Assembly (NCBI GenBank): GCA_902778375.1
Contig: CACYXJ010000008.1
Span: 1 to 49,385, forward strand
DNA: 49,385 nt
Direction of reading: 5' to 3'
DNA from: an uncultured Erysipelotrichaceae bacterium
GTDB taxonomy: Bacteria > Bacillota_I > Bacilli_A > Erysipelotrichales > Erysipelotrichaceae
Below the pieces are notes generated by a model. It was not told the origin of the DNA, did no database searches, and worked only from the letters and a program-made list of their open reading frames with translations. Position 1 is the stretch's first letter. Each line of letters opens with the position of its first letter. Shown here in pieces: positions 27,656 to 37,804 of this stretch. The translations under genes and the position numbers were made by a program.

Positions 27656-27916
27656 ATGGAAAGAAACAGACGTAAGGTCCTTCGCGGAACAGTTGTTTCG
27701 GACAAGATGGACAAGACGATCGTTGTAGAGATCACCACCAAGAAGAGCCATCCTTTATATGGAAGACAGGTCAAGTACACGACCCGTTTCAAGGCTCACG
27801 ATGAAAACAATGAAGCCAAGACAGGTGACATTGTTGAAGTAATGGAAACAAGACCGTTAAGCAAGGACAAGCACTTCCGTCTGGTCAAGATCGTCCAGAA
27901 GGCAGTCATTCTTTAA
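27656..27916 (+). CDS. rpsQ: Ribosomal protein S17
   Basis: Early 16S rRNA-binding protein, OB fold, 86 residues. [19 protein letters not shown] and [20 protein letters not shown] are family signatures. Confidence 0.98.
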   Translation: MERNRRKVLRGTVVSDKMDKTIVVEITTKKSHPLYGRQVKYTTRFKAHDENNEAKTGDIVEVMETRPLSKDKHFRLVKIVQKAVIL

Positions 27917-27934
27917 GCACAGGAGGAGAAAGCA

Positions 27935-28303
27935 ATGATTCAGAATGAAACAAGATTGAACGTCGCTGACAACACCGGTGCCAAGGAAGTCCTGGTTATC
28001 AGATGTTTAGGCGGTTCGAAGCGCAAGAGCGCTACGATCGGTGACATCGTTGTCTGCGCCGTCAAGAAGGCATCCCCGAACGGATCCGTCAAGGAAGGCC
28101 AGGTAGTCAAGTGTGTCATCGCCCGTACAGTATATGGTGTACGCCGTAGCAACGGCTCCTACATCAAGTTCGATGACAACGCAGCAGTTATCATCAAGGA
28201 TGATATGACACCGGTCGGAACACGTATCTTCGGCCCGGTTGCAAGAGAACTCCGTGACAAGGGATTCATGAAAATTGTCTCCCTGGCTCCGGAAGTCTTA
28301 TAA
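27935..28303 (+). CDS. rplN: Ribosomal protein L14
   Basis: Subunit-interface protein, 122 residues, highly conserved: [20 protein letters not shown] and [20 protein letters not shown]. Confidence 0.99.
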   Translation: MIQNETRLNVADNTGAKEVLVIRCLGGSKRKSATIGDIVVCAVKKASPNGSVKEGQVVKCVIARTVYGVRRSNGSYIKFDDNAAVIIKDDMTPVGTRIFGPVARELRDKGFMKIVSLAPEVL

Positions 28304-28318
28304 GGAGGTACCGTTGAT

Positions 28319-28645
28319 ATGAAAATCAAAACAGGCGATACAGTAAAGGTCATCAGCGGCCACTACAAGGGAACTGTCAGCGAAGTCAAGGCAGTCGACC
28401 CGAAGAAAAACAAGGTCATCGTTGAAGGTGTCAACATGATCAAGAAGTCATTGAAACCGTCTCAGCAGAATCCGGAAGGCGGCATCATCGAAACAGAAGC
28501 TCCGATCGATGCTTCCAACGTCATGCTGTATGACAAGAAAGCCAAGGCTGCAAGCCGCGTCGGCTTCAAGTTCAATGAAAAGGGCGAAAAGAAGAGAGTC
28601 TTCAAGAAGTCCGGTGAGGAAGTAGATAAGGGAGGCAAGAAATGA
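28319..28645 (+). CDS. rplX: Ribosomal protein L24
   Basis: Assembly-initiator 50S protein, KOW motif, 108 residues. [20 protein letters not shown] and [19 protein letters not shown] are typical, with a basic tail. Its stop overlaps the rplE start (ATGA). Confidence 0.98.
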   Translation: MKIKTGDTVKVISGHYKGTVSEVKAVDPKKNKVIVEGVNMIKKSLKPSQQNPEGGIIETEAPIDASNVMLYDKKAKAASRVGFKFNEKGEKKRVFKKSGEEVDKGGKK

Positions 28646-29181
28646 CACGTCTGGAAGAAAAATATACCGAACAGGTCAAGCCTTTCCTGATGAAGGAATA
28701 CAACTACTCCAGCGTTATGGAAGCTCCGAAGCTGGTCAAGGTTGTTATCAACATGGGTGTCGGTGATGCCATTGCCAATCCGAAAGCTCTGGATGAGGCA
28801 GTTGAAGAACTGACACAGATCTCCGGTCAGAAGCCGGTCATCACCAAGGCCAAGAAATCCATCGCAAACTTCAAACTGCGTGAAGGCATGCCGATCGGCT
28901 GCAAAGTAACGCTTCGCGGCGACAGAATGTATGAGTTCCTCGACAAACTGATGAACGCATCCCTGCCGCGTGTCCGTGACTTCCACGGTGTCAGCCCGAC
29001 AGCTTTCGACGGCCGCGGCAACTATACGCTCGGCGTCAAGGAACAGCTGATCTTCCCGGAAATCAACTTCGACAAGGTCAACAAGGTCAGAGGCATGGAC
29101 ATTGTCATCGTTACAACAGCGAAGACAAACAAAGAGGCATATACCCTGCTCAAGGAACTGGGTATGCCGTTTGCGAAATAA
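28642..29181 (+). CDS. rplE: Ribosomal protein L5
   Basis: 5S rRNA-binding protein of the central protuberance, 179 residues. [38 protein letters not shown] and [17 protein letters not shown] are the expected motifs. Confidence 0.99.
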   Translation: MTRLEEKYTEQVKPFLMKEYNYSSVMEAPKLVKVVINMGVGDAIANPKALDEAVEELTQISGQKPVITKAKKSIANFKLREGMPIGCKVTLRGDRMYEFLDKLMNASLPRVRDFHGVSPTAFDGRGNYTLGVKEQLIFPEINFDKVNKVRGMDIVIVTTAKTNKEAYTLLKELGMPFAK

Positions 29182-29196
29182 GGAGGAGAACTGAAC

Positions 29197-29382
29197 ATGG
29201 CAAAAACAAGTTTAAAGATCAAGCAGAAACGTCCTGCAAAGTTCTCCACACGTGAATACACACGCTGCGAGAGATGCGGACGTCCGCATTCCGTATTAAG
29301 AAAGTATAAAGTCTGCCGTATCTGTTTCAGAGAACTGGCATACAAAGGCCAGATCCCTGGTGTCAAGAAGGCCAGCTGGTAA
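29197..29382 (+). CDS. rpsN: Ribosomal protein S14, zinc-binding type
   Basis: 61-residue zinc form of S14. The ligands are in [20 protein letters not shown] (two CxxC pairs). The short zinc form is the main S14 in Bacillota; a zinc-free paralogue, if any, is elsewhere. Ribosome site aaggaggagaac. Confidence 0.98.
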   Translation: MAKTSLKIKQKRPAKFSTREYTRCERCGRPHSVLRKYKVCRICFRELAYKGQIPGVKKASW

Positions 29383-29398
29383 GAGGAGGTAACAGAAG

Positions 29399-29800
29399 AT
29401 GAATATGACAGATCCTATTGCTGATATGCTTACCAGAATCCGTAACGGATATCAGGCAAAGAAGACAACCGTTGATGTAGCTCCGTACTCCAAGGTCAAG
29501 GCTGAAATCGCCCGCATCCTGAAGAGCGAAGGCTATATCGAAAACTACGCCACAGTCGGCGACGGCATCGAAAAGAAGCTCGTTGTCACACTGAGATATG
29601 GCGCAAACGATGAGAAAGTCATCAAGGGCATCAAGAGAATCTCCAAGCCGGGCCTGCGCGTTTATGCCAAGGGCGACCAGCTGCCGAAGGTCCTCAATGG
29701 TCTTGGTGTAGCAATCATTTCCACCTCTGAAGGCATGATGACCGACAGAGATGCAAGAAAGAAGCACGTCGGCGGTGAAGTCATCGCTTACGTCTGGTAA
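29399..29800 (+). CDS. rpsH: Ribosomal protein S8
   Basis: 16S rRNA central-domain protein, 133 residues. [19 protein letters not shown] and [19 protein letters not shown] are typical. In E. coli S8 represses the spc operon. Confidence 0.98.
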   Translation: MNMTDPIADMLTRIRNGYQAKKTTVDVAPYSKVKAEIARILKSEGYIENYATVGDGIEKKLVVTLRYGANDEKVIKGIKRISKPGLRVYAKGDQLPKVLNGLGVAIISTSEGMMTDRDARKKHVGGEVIAYVW

Positions 29801-29817
29801 GAGAAAGGAAAAAGCAA

Positions 29818-30366
29818 ATGTCACGTATCGGTAATAAAGCGATTACCATTCCCGAGGGTGTCGAACTGACGATTTCCGATGGGAATGAGGTGACTGTCAA
29901 GGGTCCTAAGGGAACGCTGACAAGAACGTTCTCCCCAATGATGGACATCGCAGTCGAAGACGGTGTGCTCACCGTAAAACGTCCGAATGAGGAGAAGCAT
30001 ACAAAGCAGCTCCACGGGACAACCCGTGCCCTCATCAACGCAATGGTCGAGGGCGTCAACAAAGGTTTCACAAAACAGCTGAAGATCGTCGGTATCGGTT
30101 ACCGTGCCGCTCTGGCCGGCAACAAGCTGACTCTGAACGTCGGTTTCTCCCATCCGGTAGAATTCACCGTTCCTTCAGACGTCACGGTTGAAGTTCCGGA
30201 CGCAACAACGATCAACGTTTCCGGCATCGACAAGCAGTCCGTCGGACAGTTCGCAGCTGTAGTCAGAGCTACCAAGAAACCTGAACCTTATGGAGGAAAG
30301 GGCATCCGCTATGCGAATGAACATGTACGCCGTAAGGAAGGTAAGACGGCAGCCTCCAAGAAGTAA
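29818..30366 (+). CDS. rplF: Ribosomal protein L6
   Basis: 50S protein near the GTPase centre, 182 residues; [36 protein letters not shown] and [11 protein letters not shown] are signatures. Normal length. Confidence 0.98.
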   Translation: MSRIGNKAITIPEGVELTISDGNEVTVKGPKGTLTRTFSPMMDIAVEDGVLTVKRPNEEKHTKQLHGTTRALINAMVEGVNKGFTKQLKIVGIGYRAALAGNKLTLNVGFSHPVEFTVPSDVTVEVPDATTINVSGIDKQSVGQFAAVVRATKKPEPYGGKGIRYANEHVRRKEGKTAASKK

Positions 30367-30384
30367 TGGGAAGGAGAGAGAAAT

Positions 30385-30741
30385 ATGCTGAAGAATACTA
30401 AGAAAAATGAAGAACGTATTCGCCGTCACAAGCGTGTACGTAAAGTTGTCAACGGCACTCCCGACTGCCCAAGACTGAACGTCTTCCGTTCCAACGCCAA
30501 CATCTACGCCCAGGTTATTGACGACACAACCGGCAATACACTGTGCGCAGCAAGTTCCCTGGAACTCAAGCTGGAGAACGGCGGCAATGTGGAAGCAGCC
30601 AAGAAGGTAGGCGAGGCAATCGCCAAGAAGTGCCTTGAAAAGAATATCGATTCCGTACGCTTTGACCGCGGCGGATATGTCTATCACGGAAGAGTCCAGG
30701 CGCTGGCTGATGCGGCCAGAGAAGCCGGACTGAAGTTCTAA
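30385..30741 (+). CDS. rplR: Ribosomal protein L18
   Basis: 5S rRNA-binding protein, 118 residues; [20 protein letters not shown] and [20 protein letters not shown] are typical. Confidence 0.98.
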   Translation: MLKNTKKNEERIRRHKRVRKVVNGTPDCPRLNVFRSNANIYAQVIDDTTGNTLCAASSLELKLENGGNVEAAKKVGEAIAKKCLEKNIDSVRFDRGGYVYHGRVQALADAAREAGLKF

Positions 30742-30761
30742 GGAAAGGAGAGTACAAGAGA

Positions 30762-31280
30762 ATGGCAAACGAAAGAAAAACATTCAGAAGACGCGAACCG
30801 AAAGAGTTCGAAGATGTAGTAGTCTCCATCAACCGTGTAAGCAAAACTGTCAAAGGCGGACGCAGAATGCGTTTCGCAGCCCTGGTTGTAGTTGGTGACA
30901 AGAAGGGCCGTGTCGGCTTCGGCATGGGCAAGGCTTCGGAAGTTCCGGATGCAATCAAGAAGGCAACTGAAGCAGCTACAAAGAGCGTGTTCAGAGTCAA
31001 CCTGGTTGACGACAACCGCACTGTACCGCACAGCGCAGTAGGCACACATGGCGCCAGCCAGGTGTTCCTCGCACCGGCTGCTCCCGGTACCGGCGTTATC
31101 GCCGGCGGTGCTGTCCGCTCCATCCTCGAGCTGGCAGGTGTCAGCGATGTTCTGTCCAAGGTTATCGGCAGCCGTACAGCTGTAAACGTTGTTTATGCAA
31201 CACTGGATGCTTTAAAGAGCATGCGTACAGTTGACGAAGTTGCCAAGCTCCGCGATAAGAAAGTCGCTGAGATTCGATAA
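30762..31280 (+). CDS. rpsE: Ribosomal protein S5
   Basis: 30S decoding-fidelity protein, 172 residues; FVALVVVGD-like [20 protein letters not shown] and [20 protein letters not shown] are present. It is followed after only 12 bp by rplO, so no gene for L30 lies between them. Confidence 0.98.
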   Translation: MANERKTFRRREPKEFEDVVVSINRVSKTVKGGRRMRFAALVVVGDKKGRVGFGMGKASEVPDAIKKATEAATKSVFRVNLVDDNRTVPHSAVGTHGASQVFLAPAAPGTGVIAGGAVRSILELAGVSDVLSKVIGSRTAVNVVYATLDALKSMRTVDEVAKLRDKKVAEIR

Positions 31281-31292
31281 GGAGGTACTCTG

Positions 31293-31733
31293 ATGAAATT
31301 AAATGATATGAAAGCCAATAAGGGTGCCCGCTTCACGTCCAACCGTGTTGGCCGCGGACAGGGATCCGGCAACGGCAAGACTTCCGGCAAAGGCCAGAAG
31401 GGTCAGAACTCCAGAAGCGGCGGCGGTGTCGCAATCGGTTTCGAAGGCGGACAGACTCCGTTCTTCAAGAGAATGCCGAAGAGAGGCTTCACAAACTTCA
31501 CCCGCAGGGAATACGCTGTAGTCAATCTGAAAGATCTGAACAGATTCGAAGACGGTGCCGAGGTTGATTTTGAAACATTAAAGGCAGCTGGCCTCGTCAA
31601 GAAGCAGCTGGACGGCGTAAAGATTCTCGGAAAAGGCAAGCTTGAGAAAAAGCTGACTGTCAAAGCAGCGAAGTTCTCCGAAAGTGCTGCCAAAGCAATC
31701 GAAGAAGCAGGCGGAAAAGTAGAGGTACTCTAA
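31293..31733 (+). CDS. rplO: Ribosomal protein L15
   Basis: 50S assembly protein, 146 residues; [20 protein letters not shown] and [19 protein letters not shown] are the glycine-rich signature. The secY start lies 1 bp past its stop. Confidence 0.98.
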   Translation: MKLNDMKANKGARFTSNRVGRGQGSGNGKTSGKGQKGQNSRSGGGVAIGFEGGQTPFFKRMPKRGFTNFTRREYAVVNLKDLNRFEDGAEVDFETLKAAGLVKKQLDGVKILGKGKLEKKLTVKAAKFSESAAKAIEEAGGKVEVL

Positions 31734-31734
31734 G

Positions 31735-33018
31735 ATGTGGAATACATTCACCAGCTTGCTCAAGAATAAAGAGACACGCAACCGCATTCTCTTTACCTTG
31801 GCAATGCTGTTGATCTATCGCATCGGTGCTGCTATTCCCGTTCCGGGTGTTGACGCTGCTGCCCTGAGCAATCAGATTGCCGACAACGGCATTCTCAGCA
31901 TGATGAACATGCTGGGCGGCGGTGCGCTCGAAAGACTTTCGGTATTTGCTATGGGTATCGGCCCGTACATTACCGCAAGCATTATTATCCAGCTGCTGTC
32001 CATGGACGTCATTCCGGCATTGACCGAAATGGCGAAATCCGGTCAGACCGGCAGACAGCAGATGGACAAGGTTACAAGATATCTCGGTGTGGTTCTGGCA
32101 TTTGTCCAGAGTCTCTCCATGGTATACATGTTTGACAAGCAGTACGGCGTTCTTGAGAATGCCGCGCTGTCCGGATATCTGTTTACCGCTACGATCATGA
32201 CAGCCGGAACGATGTTCCTGCTGTGGATCGGTGACAGAATATCCATGAAAGGCATCGGCAACGGTATCTCGATGATTATCTTCTCAGGTATCGTTTCCAA
32301 CATGCCGGCGCAGTTCGCACAGGTGTACAACATCCTGGCGGGCGGCACCACGCAGGGCGAGCTGTTCAACGGCGTTCTACAGTTCGTTCTCTACTGTGTA
32401 CTGTATCTATTCATAATAATCTTTGTTATTATTATGGAGACAGCAGTAAGAAAGATACCGATTCAGTACACGAACAGTTCCAGTATCCGCGGCGGCAGCG
32501 ATATTACATTCCTTCCGCTTAAGATAAACAGTGCATCGGTTATTCCGGTCATCTTCGCCCAGGCGATCATGACAGCGCCGCAGATCATTATCAGTTTCTT
32601 CAATACCGACCTGTATCAGAAATTGAGCAGCCTTCTTTCTCTGAACGGATGGCTGGGTCTGTCGCTCTATGCAGTGTTAACGATCCTGTTTACATTTTTC
32701 TATACCGATCTGCAGGTGGATCCTGACAAGATGGCCGAGAATCTCGGAAAATCCGGAGCTTATATTCCGGGTATCCGTCCCGGCAACGAAACCAAGACCT
32801 ATCTGCACAAGGTACTGAACCGAATCACGGTACTTGGCGCCCTGGCACTTGTCATCGTCGCCGTCATACCGTATCTGCTTCCGATGTTTACGTCACTGCC
32901 CCAGAGTACTGCAATCGGCGGAACCGGCATCATCATTGTCGTCGGTGTTGCAATGGAAACTTATGCACAGCTGAAAGGCCAGCTTACGCAGAAGCAGTAC
33001 CATGGGTTCCTTAAATAA
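31735..33018 (+). CDS. secY: SecY protein-translocase channel subunit
   Basis: Membrane channel of the Sec translocon, 427 residues with about ten hydrophobic segments. LLIYRIGAAIPVPGVDAAAL opens the first helix and plug region; LAFVQSLSMVYM and the long cytoplasmic loop with AVRKIPIQYT are typical, as is IRPGNETKTYL. Its site gaggtac lies in the rplO end, so the pair is coupled. It should export, among others, the double barnase of this window. Confidence 0.98.
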   Translation: MWNTFTSLLKNKETRNRILFTLAMLLIYRIGAAIPVPGVDAAALSNQIADNGILSMMNMLGGGALERLSVFAMGIGPYITASIIIQLLSMDVIPALTEMAKSGQTGRQQMDKVTRYLGVVLAFVQSLSMVYMFDKQYGVLENAALSGYLFTATIMTAGTMFLLWIGDRISMKGIGNGISMIIFSGIVSNMPAQFAQVYNILAGGTTQGELFNGVLQFVLYCVLYLFIIIFVIIMETAVRKIPIQYTNSSSIRGGSDITFLPLKINSASVIPVIFAQAIMTAPQIIISFFNTDLYQKLSSLLSLNGWLGLSLYAVLTILFTFFYTDLQVDPDKMAENLGKSGAYIPGIRPGNETKTYLHKVLNRITVLGALALVIVAVIPYLLPMFTSLPQSTAIGGTGIIIVVGVAMETYAQLKGQLTQKQYHGFLK

Positions 33019-33036
33019 ACATAGGAGGAGAACACT

Positions 33037-33687
33037 ATGAACATTCTTATCATGGGTCCGGCAGGAGCAGGCAAGGGCACAATGTCCGAACTGATCCTCA
33101 AGGAGTACGACATTCCCCACATTTCCACTGGTGACATGCTCAGAGAGAATGTGCGGAACAACACTGAACTGGGCAAGATGGCAAAGTCCTACATGGAAGC
33201 AGGCAAGCTGGTTCCGGACGATGTGATCAATGCCATGGTCGAAGACAGACTGCAGCAGCCTGACTGCCAGAAAGGCTATCTGCTGGACGGCTTCCCGCGT
33301 ACACTTGTACAGGCGGAAACGTTCTCGGATATCGCCGACAGAATCGGCAAGCCGGTAGAGTGCGTCATCGCTCTGGAAGTCGACTTCGAAATTCTTAAGG
33401 ACCGCATTACCGGACGCCGTATCTGTTCGAAATGCGGAGCGATCTATCATGTCAAAGGTCATCCGAGCAAGGTCGAGGGTGTCTGCGATGAATGCGGCGG
33501 CGAGCTCATTCAGAGAAAAGACGACACTGTCGAACAGCTGAAAGTCAGAATGGATGAATATGAGAAGAGCACCAAGCCTGTCATCGATTTCTACGAAGCA
33601 CGCGGTGTGGTAAAACACGTCAACGCAGCACAGGCAAAGGAAGACGTCTTCGCAGTCATTCAGGAGGCCTTGGAACAGTTATCTTAA
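33037..33687 (+). CDS. adk: Adenylate kinase, zinc-lid type
   Basis: Balances AMP, ADP and ATP. 216 residues. P-loop MGPAGAGKGTMSELI, AMP site STGDMLRENV and DGFPRTLVQAE. The lid has a four-Cys zinc site: CSKCGAIYH and CDECGG. It follows secY as usual, but the map gene normally found next is absent. Confidence 0.98.
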   Translation: MNILIMGPAGAGKGTMSELILKEYDIPHISTGDMLRENVRNNTELGKMAKSYMEAGKLVPDDVINAMVEDRLQQPDCQKGYLLDGFPRTLVQAETFSDIADRIGKPVECVIALEVDFEILKDRITGRRICSKCGAIYHVKGHPSKVEGVCDECGGELIQRKDDTVEQLKVRMDEYEKSTKPVIDFYEARGVVKHVNAAQAKEDVFAVIQEALEQLS

Positions 33688-33699
33688 GTCAATAGGGTC

Positions 33700-33724
33700 A
33701 GGGAAGGGAGAATATCCCTTCCCT
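33700..33724 (+). repeat. Strong intercistronic hairpin between adk and infA
   Basis: Perfect 10-bp stem (33700-33709 with 33715-33724), 5-base loop, extendable with GGTC/GACC around it. There is no T run, so it is not a classic terminator. It may be a processing site or a 3' stabiliser, in the place where map would normally be. Confidence 0.6.
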
Positions 33725-33750
33725 TGGACCGCTATGGAAAGAGAGAGTGA

Positions 33751-33969
33751 ATGGGAAAACAGGACGTCATTGAAATTGAAGGTATCGTTGAGGAAACACT
33801 TCCGAATGCCAATTTCAAAGTGAAACTTCAGAATGGTCACGTGATCCGTGCCCACGTTGCTGGTAAAATCCGTATGAATTACATACGCATTTTACCGGGA
33901 GACCGGGTCACCGTTGAAATTTCACCTTATGACTTAACACGTGGGCGCATTACCTACAGACACAAGTAG
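33751..33969 (+). CDS. infA: Translation initiation factor IF-1
   Basis: 72 residues, single OB fold: [40 protein letters not shown] and RITYRHK at the end. Highly conserved and of standard length. Ribosome site gagagag. Confidence 0.99.
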   Translation: MGKQDVIEIEGIVEETLPNANFKVKLQNGHVIRAHVAGKIRMNYIRILPGDRVTVEISPYDLTRGRITYRHK

Positions 33970-34000
33970 AAGTATCGACATTACCGAGGAGGTAAAGAAA

Positions 34001-34114
34001 ATGAAAGTAAGACCATCTGTAAAACCAATTTGTGACAAGTGCAGAGTCATCAAGCGCAGAGGCGTTGTTATGGTTATCTGCGAAAACCCGAAGCATAAGC
34101 AGAGACAGGGTTAA
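34001..34114 (+). CDS. rpmJ: Ribosomal protein L36
   Basis: 37-residue zinc protein in its usual place between infA and rps[21 protein letters not shown] begins it and [11 protein letters not shown] ends it; the zinc ligands are C11, C14, C27 and H32. Preceded by gaggaggtaaagaaa. Confidence 0.98.
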   Translation: MKVRPSVKPICDKCRVIKRRGVVMVICENPKHKQRQG

Positions 34115-34133
34115 TTAAGGGAGGAAATTTTAT

Positions 34134-34499
34134 ATGCCACGTTTTGCCGGTGTTGATATTCCGCGTAACAAACAGATCGGAACATCACTCACATATATCT
34201 ATGGTATCGGTCCGACAACAGCGAAGAAGATTCTTGCCGCTTGCGGCATTGATGAAACGATCCGCGCCAAGGACCTGACTGACGAGCAGGAAAATGCGAT
34301 CCGTAGCCAGATCGATGCAATCAAGACCGAAGGTGACCTGCGCCGAGAAAGAGCGCTCGACATCAAGCGTCTGATGGAAATCGGCAGCTACCGCGGACTG
34401 CGTCACAGAAGGGGTCTGCCGGTTCATGGCCAGCGTACCCGTACAAACGCTCGTACAAGAAAGGGTCCGCGTCGTACAGTCGCGAACAAGAAGAAGTAA
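34134..34499 (+). CDS. rpsM: Ribosomal protein S13
   Basis: 30S head protein contacting the 50S subunit and tRNA, 121 residues. [40 protein letters not shown] and a basic tail are typical. Confidence 0.98.
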   Translation: MPRFAGVDIPRNKQIGTSLTYIYGIGPTTAKKILAACGIDETIRAKDLTDEQENAIRSQIDAIKTEGDLRRERALDIKRLMEIGSYRGLRHRRGLPVHGQRTRTNARTRKGPRRTVANKKK

Positions 34500-34512
34500 T
34501 TAGGAGGATATC

Positions 34513-34911
34513 ATGGCTAAAAATCAGAAGAAGGGCACGACACGTAAGAAGAGAGTCCGCAAGAATATTGCCAAGGGTGTCGCTCATATTCATTCAACAT
34601 TCAACAACACAATCGTCACGATCGCTGACGAAGCAGGAAACGTTATTTCCTGGAGCTCCGCTGGTGCTCTCGGTTATAAGGGTTCCCGTAAATCCACACC
34701 GTATGTTGCACAGCTCTGTGCCGAAGCAGCTGCCAAGGCTGCGATCGTCCATGGTCTGAAGACTGTGGAAGTCAACGTCAAGGGTCCGGGTGCCGGCCGT
34801 GAAGCAGCCGTCCGTTCCCTGCAGACAGCCGGTCTCGAGATTACAGCAATCAACGATGTAACTCCGATTCCTCACAATGGATGCCGCCCGCCGAAGAGAC
34901 CGCGCGGTTAA
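34513..34911 (+). CDS. rpsK: Ribosomal protein S11
   Basis: 30S platform protein, 132 residues; [16 protein letters not shown] and [20 protein letters not shown] are typical. rpsD (S4), often between rpsK and rpoA, is not here, as is common in Bacillota. Confidence 0.98.
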   Translation: MAKNQKKGTTRKKRVRKNIAKGVAHIHSTFNNTIVTIADEAGNVISWSSAGALGYKGSRKSTPYVAQLCAEAAAKAAIVHGLKTVEVNVKGPGAGREAAVRSLQTAGLEITAINDVTPIPHNGCRPPKRPRG

Positions 34912-34937
34912 TAAAAGAAGAATAGGAGGATTGTTGC

Positions 34938-35897
34938 ATGCAGAAATTCGAACGTGCCGAATTTGAAGTAAAAGAATACGTAGAGTCTGAGAATTACGGT
35001 AAGTTTATTCTTTCTCCGCTGGAGAGAGGTTTTGGTACAACGATCGGGAATGCGCTCCGCCGCGTCCTGCTTTCCTCACTTCCTGGTGCAGCGGTATTCT
35101 CCATCAAGGTTGATGGTGTTTACCATGAATTCACATCCATCCCGGGTGTAAGAGAAGATGTTTCCATGATCATCCTGCAGCTGAAGCAGCTGATCATGAA
35201 AATTGAGGACGATGAGGTCTATACACTGCAGATTTCCGCAAACGGACCTTGCACAGTCACAGCAGGCGATATCATCTGCCCTGCTCAGGTTGAAATCCTG
35301 AACAAGGATCTTGAGATCGCGCATCTCGAAAACGGTGTTTCTCTGGAAATGGAACTGAAAGCCAAGAATGGCCGTGGTTATGTCAGTGCTGATGTCAACA
35401 AGCAGCGCAACCAGGGCAGTTCCCAGGGAATCGGAACCGTCTTTACGGATTCCATCTATACACCGACAGAAAAGGTTGCATACAACGTCGAACCGACCCG
35501 TGTCGGTGAAGAAGTCAAATATGACAGCCTGGAAATGGAAGTGTGGACTGACGGATCGATCAATCCGCAGAAGGCACTGTCCATGGCCGCAAAGATCCTG
35601 ATGGATCACCTTGCAGTTATTGCCAACATCAACGATGAAGTCGTTGTCATGGAAGACGTGCTGAAGGAAAGCGGAATCGAACAGCAGAATAAGGGACAGC
35701 AGTTGATGATCGAAGATCTGGATCTCTCCGTACGTTCCTATAACTGTCTGAAACGTGCCGGCATCCAGACCGTGGATGAACTGACACAGAAGACCGAGGA
35801 TGAAATGATGAGAGTCCGTAACCTCGGCAAGAAATCTCTGAAAGAGGTAAAGGACAAGCTCATCGAACTTGGATATGGATTCAAATCCTTTGACTGA
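34938..35897 (+). CDS. rpoA: RNA polymerase alpha subunit
   Basis: 319 residues. The N-terminal assembly domain has [20 protein letters not shown]; the C-terminal domain (about 245-319) has [15 protein letters not shown], with the Arg that binds UP-element DNA, and [14 protein letters not shown]. It is co-transcribed with the ribosomal proteins. Confidence 0.99.
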   Translation: MQKFERAEFEVKEYVESENYGKFILSPLERGFGTTIGNALRRVLLSSLPGAAVFSIKVDGVYHEFTSIPGVREDVSMIILQLKQLIMKIEDDEVYTLQISANGPCTVTAGDIICPAQVEILNKDLEIAHLENGVSLEMELKAKNGRGYVSADVNKQRNQGSSQGIGTVFTDSIYTPTEKVAYNVEPTRVGEEVKYDSLEMEVWTDGSINPQKALSMAAKILMDHLAVIANINDEVVVMEDVLKESGIEQQNKGQQLMIEDLDLSVRSYNCLKRAGIQTVDELTQKTEDEMMRVRNLGKKSLKEVKDKLIELGYGFKSFD

Positions 35898-35911
35898 TAG
35901 GAGGAACGTTT

Positions 35912-36274
35912 ATGTGGAATCGTAAATTTGGTAGAACTGCCGACCACCGTAAGGCAATGCTCAGAAATATGGCTACTTCCGTAATCCTTTACGGCAGAGT
36001 TGAAACAACTGAAGCAAAGGCCAAGGATATGCGTTCGGTCGTTGATAAGCTCATCACACTCGGCAAGAAGGGTGATCTGGCTGCCCGCCGTCAGGCTGCT
36101 GCCTACATCCGCAATGTCGTAGCCGATGAAGCAACACAGCAGACAGTTCTGCAGAAGTTATTCGATGAAGTAGCACCGAAGTACAAGGACCGCAACGGCG
36201 GATACACCCGTGTCGTCAAGACCGGCACACGCCGCGGCGATGCTGCTCCGATGGCATATATCGAACTGGTATAA
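35912..36274 (+). CDS. rplQ: Ribosomal protein L17
   Basis: 50S tunnel-exit protein, 120 residues; [20 protein letters not shown] and [19 protein letters not shown] are typical. Last gene of the ribosomal block, 11 bp before the terminator. Confidence 0.98.
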   Translation: MWNRKFGRTADHRKAMLRNMATSVILYGRVETTEAKAKDMRSVVDKLITLGKKGDLAARRQAAAYIRNVVADEATQQTVLQKLFDEVAPKYKDRNGGYTRVVKTGTRRGDAAPMAYIELV

Positions 36275-36284
36275 AGAAAACAGG

Positions 36285-36314
36285 GGAGATATTTCCAAGG
36301 AAATATCTCCTTTT
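36285..36314 (+). terminator. Terminator of the S10-spc-alpha block
   Basis: 12-bp perfect inverted repeat (36285-36296 with 36299-36310), TTTT tail. Its T run overlaps the -35 of the next promoter. Confidence 0.9.
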
Positions 36315-36340
36315 GTGAAACTGAGCAACACTGGTATAAT
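36313..36340 (+). promoter_or_regulatory. Promoter of the lipoprotein gene, leaderless type
   Basis: TTGTGA (36313-36318), 16-bp spacer, TATAAT (36335-36340) with an extended TG (36332-36333). The -10 ends seven bases before the ATG, so the transcript should begin at or next to the start codon. Confidence 0.75.
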
Positions 36341-36347
36341 ATCAACT

Positions 36348-37514
36348 ATGAAAAAAATGATGATAACAGCAGCCGCAGTACTTCTGCTGTCAGGCTGTGC
36401 ACAGGAAACACCCGGATCTGATACGAAGCCGCCGGTCACGGACGATCTGTACGGACAGTACACGTCCGCCGTCAGCGGCCGCCTTTCGTCTGAAAGCGAC
36501 ACTGCCGCGGTCAGCACGAAATATACATATCTGTTTGTTGACGATACGACCGGTGTCTATCAGATGGACGGGGTACTTGAAACGGACGGCAGTCTGATGC
36601 ATATGACCCAGCATCTCAACGCCAACGGCATGGCATCGGAAATCGAAGGTTACTTTGACGGCAGCCGTCTGTACAATACCTTCAACGGTATTCACTATTA
36701 TGAAGACATGACTGCCAAGGATGTCCGGGATTCAATGCTGATGCCTCTGGAACCATATGCCTTCCCGCAGGATTACCTGCAGGGCCTGTCGGCAGCGACA
36801 GCTGAAAACGGCGATGTCACCTATTCCCTGGCGATTGCCGAAGACCGTCTGGCGGATGTCTTCAAGGACCGCTATGACTTCAACAGCATGGACCAGCTTG
36901 ACAACGTCAAGGTTAATTTCGGTATCATTACCGATACCTTCAGCAGTGACGGATACTTCCTGAATGAAAAAGCAAAATTTGAAGTAACATTCGAATACAG
37001 CGGACAGGAAGTCAAAACGACCTATGAAGGCTCCGTCAATTATATGAACCGTGATGCTACGGAAGTTGTCATTTCCGATCAGATGCAGTCGGAATTCGCA
37101 GCCTATGTCAATTATGCCGATATTGACACATCGACAATCGATGTCGAACCGACAGCAGACGACAAGCCGGAAGCGACAGCCGAAGCAACGTTCAGGAAAC
37201 GCCTCGTCAACCGGCTTGGCTACAGCGAGGAAAGCGAAGGGGTATATACCCAGAAATACAACGAGAACGAATCGTATACGATCGATTTCAACAACCGCAC
37301 ATTCATGTATTCGAACTATTCCATCAGCTATGTCTACAACTGGAGCGGCAATGTTGGCAGTATGGGAAAATGCACCGTCGACTTCGCCACTTCAACAAGC
37401 TCCAGCGAATGTACGGACGAGACGAAGGATATGATCGCAAAGGTCAAAGACTTCATGCGGATGGAATTATACTACTGCGGACTTTCCCTTGAGGATCTGC
37501 AGGCGGAACAATAG
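36348..37514 (+). CDS. Secreted lipoprotein of unknown function
   Basis: 388 residues with a lipoprotein signal: MKKMMITAAAVLLLSGCAQE, the Cys of LSGC being the lipidation site, so it is anchored outside the membrane. The remainder is rich in Asp, Tyr, Thr and Ser with alternating strand patterns. It suggests two similar halves of a LolA-like or DUF6612-like beta-rich fold (36480-37080 and 37180-37490). I see no catalytic motif. There is no Shine-Dalgarno; a TATAAT box ends seven bases before the ATG. It lies between rplQ and the ACT-domain gene, whose ribosome site (taggaggt) overlaps this gene's end, so the three downstream genes may share its transcript. Confidence 0.85.
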   Translation: MKKMMITAAAVLLLSGCAQETPGSDTKPPVTDDLYGQYTSAVSGRLSSESDTAAVSTKYTYLFVDDTTGVYQMDGVLETDGSLMHMTQHLNANGMASEIEGYFDGSRLYNTFNGIHYYEDMTAKDVRDSMLMPLEPYAFPQDYLQGLSAATAENGDVTYSLAIAEDRLADVFKDRYDFNSMDQLDNVKVNFGIITDTFSSDGYFLNEKAKFEVTFEYSGQEVKTTYEGSVNYMNRDATEVVISDQMQSEFAAYVNYADIDTSTIDVEPTADDKPEATAEATFRKRLVNRLGYSEESEGVYTQKYNENESYTIDFNNRTFMYSNYSISYVYNWSGNVGSMGKCTVDFATSTSSSECTDETKDMIAKVKDFMRMELYYCGLSLEDLQAEQ

Positions 37515-37526
37515 GAGGTAAACGGA

Positions 37527-37796
37527 ATGAGAGCAGTCATATCTGTTGTCGGCAAGGACCGCCCGGGAATCCTGGCGTTTGTCGCGACACAGTGCGCAGA
37601 GCGCAACATCAATATTGTAGACGTGACACAGAAAGTCCTGCAGGACCTGTTCACGATGATCATGATCGTCGATCTGCCGGAAGATCTGGAAAACATGCAT
37701 TCTGTTGCCAGGGAGTTCGAAACAATGGGCGATGCCCAGGGACTGAAGATCCATGTCATGCATGAGGATATCTTCAAGGCCATGCATACGATCTAG
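37527..37796 (+). CDS. ACT-domain protein (UPF0237 type)
   Basis: 89 residues, a single ACT domain: [20 protein letters not shown] opens it, and [19 protein letters not shown] is the second strand-helix. ACT domains bind amino acids or other small ligands and regulate a partner protein. It is followed 8 bp later by a UPF0210 gene, a pairing conserved in many bacteria and archaea, so the two likely work together. The ligand is not evident. Confidence 0.93.
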   Translation: MRAVISVVGKDRPGILAFVATQCAERNINIVDVTQKVLQDLFTMIMIVDLPEDLENMHSVAREFETMGDAQGLKIHVMHEDIFKAMHTI

Positions 37797-37804
37797 GAGA
37801 ACCT

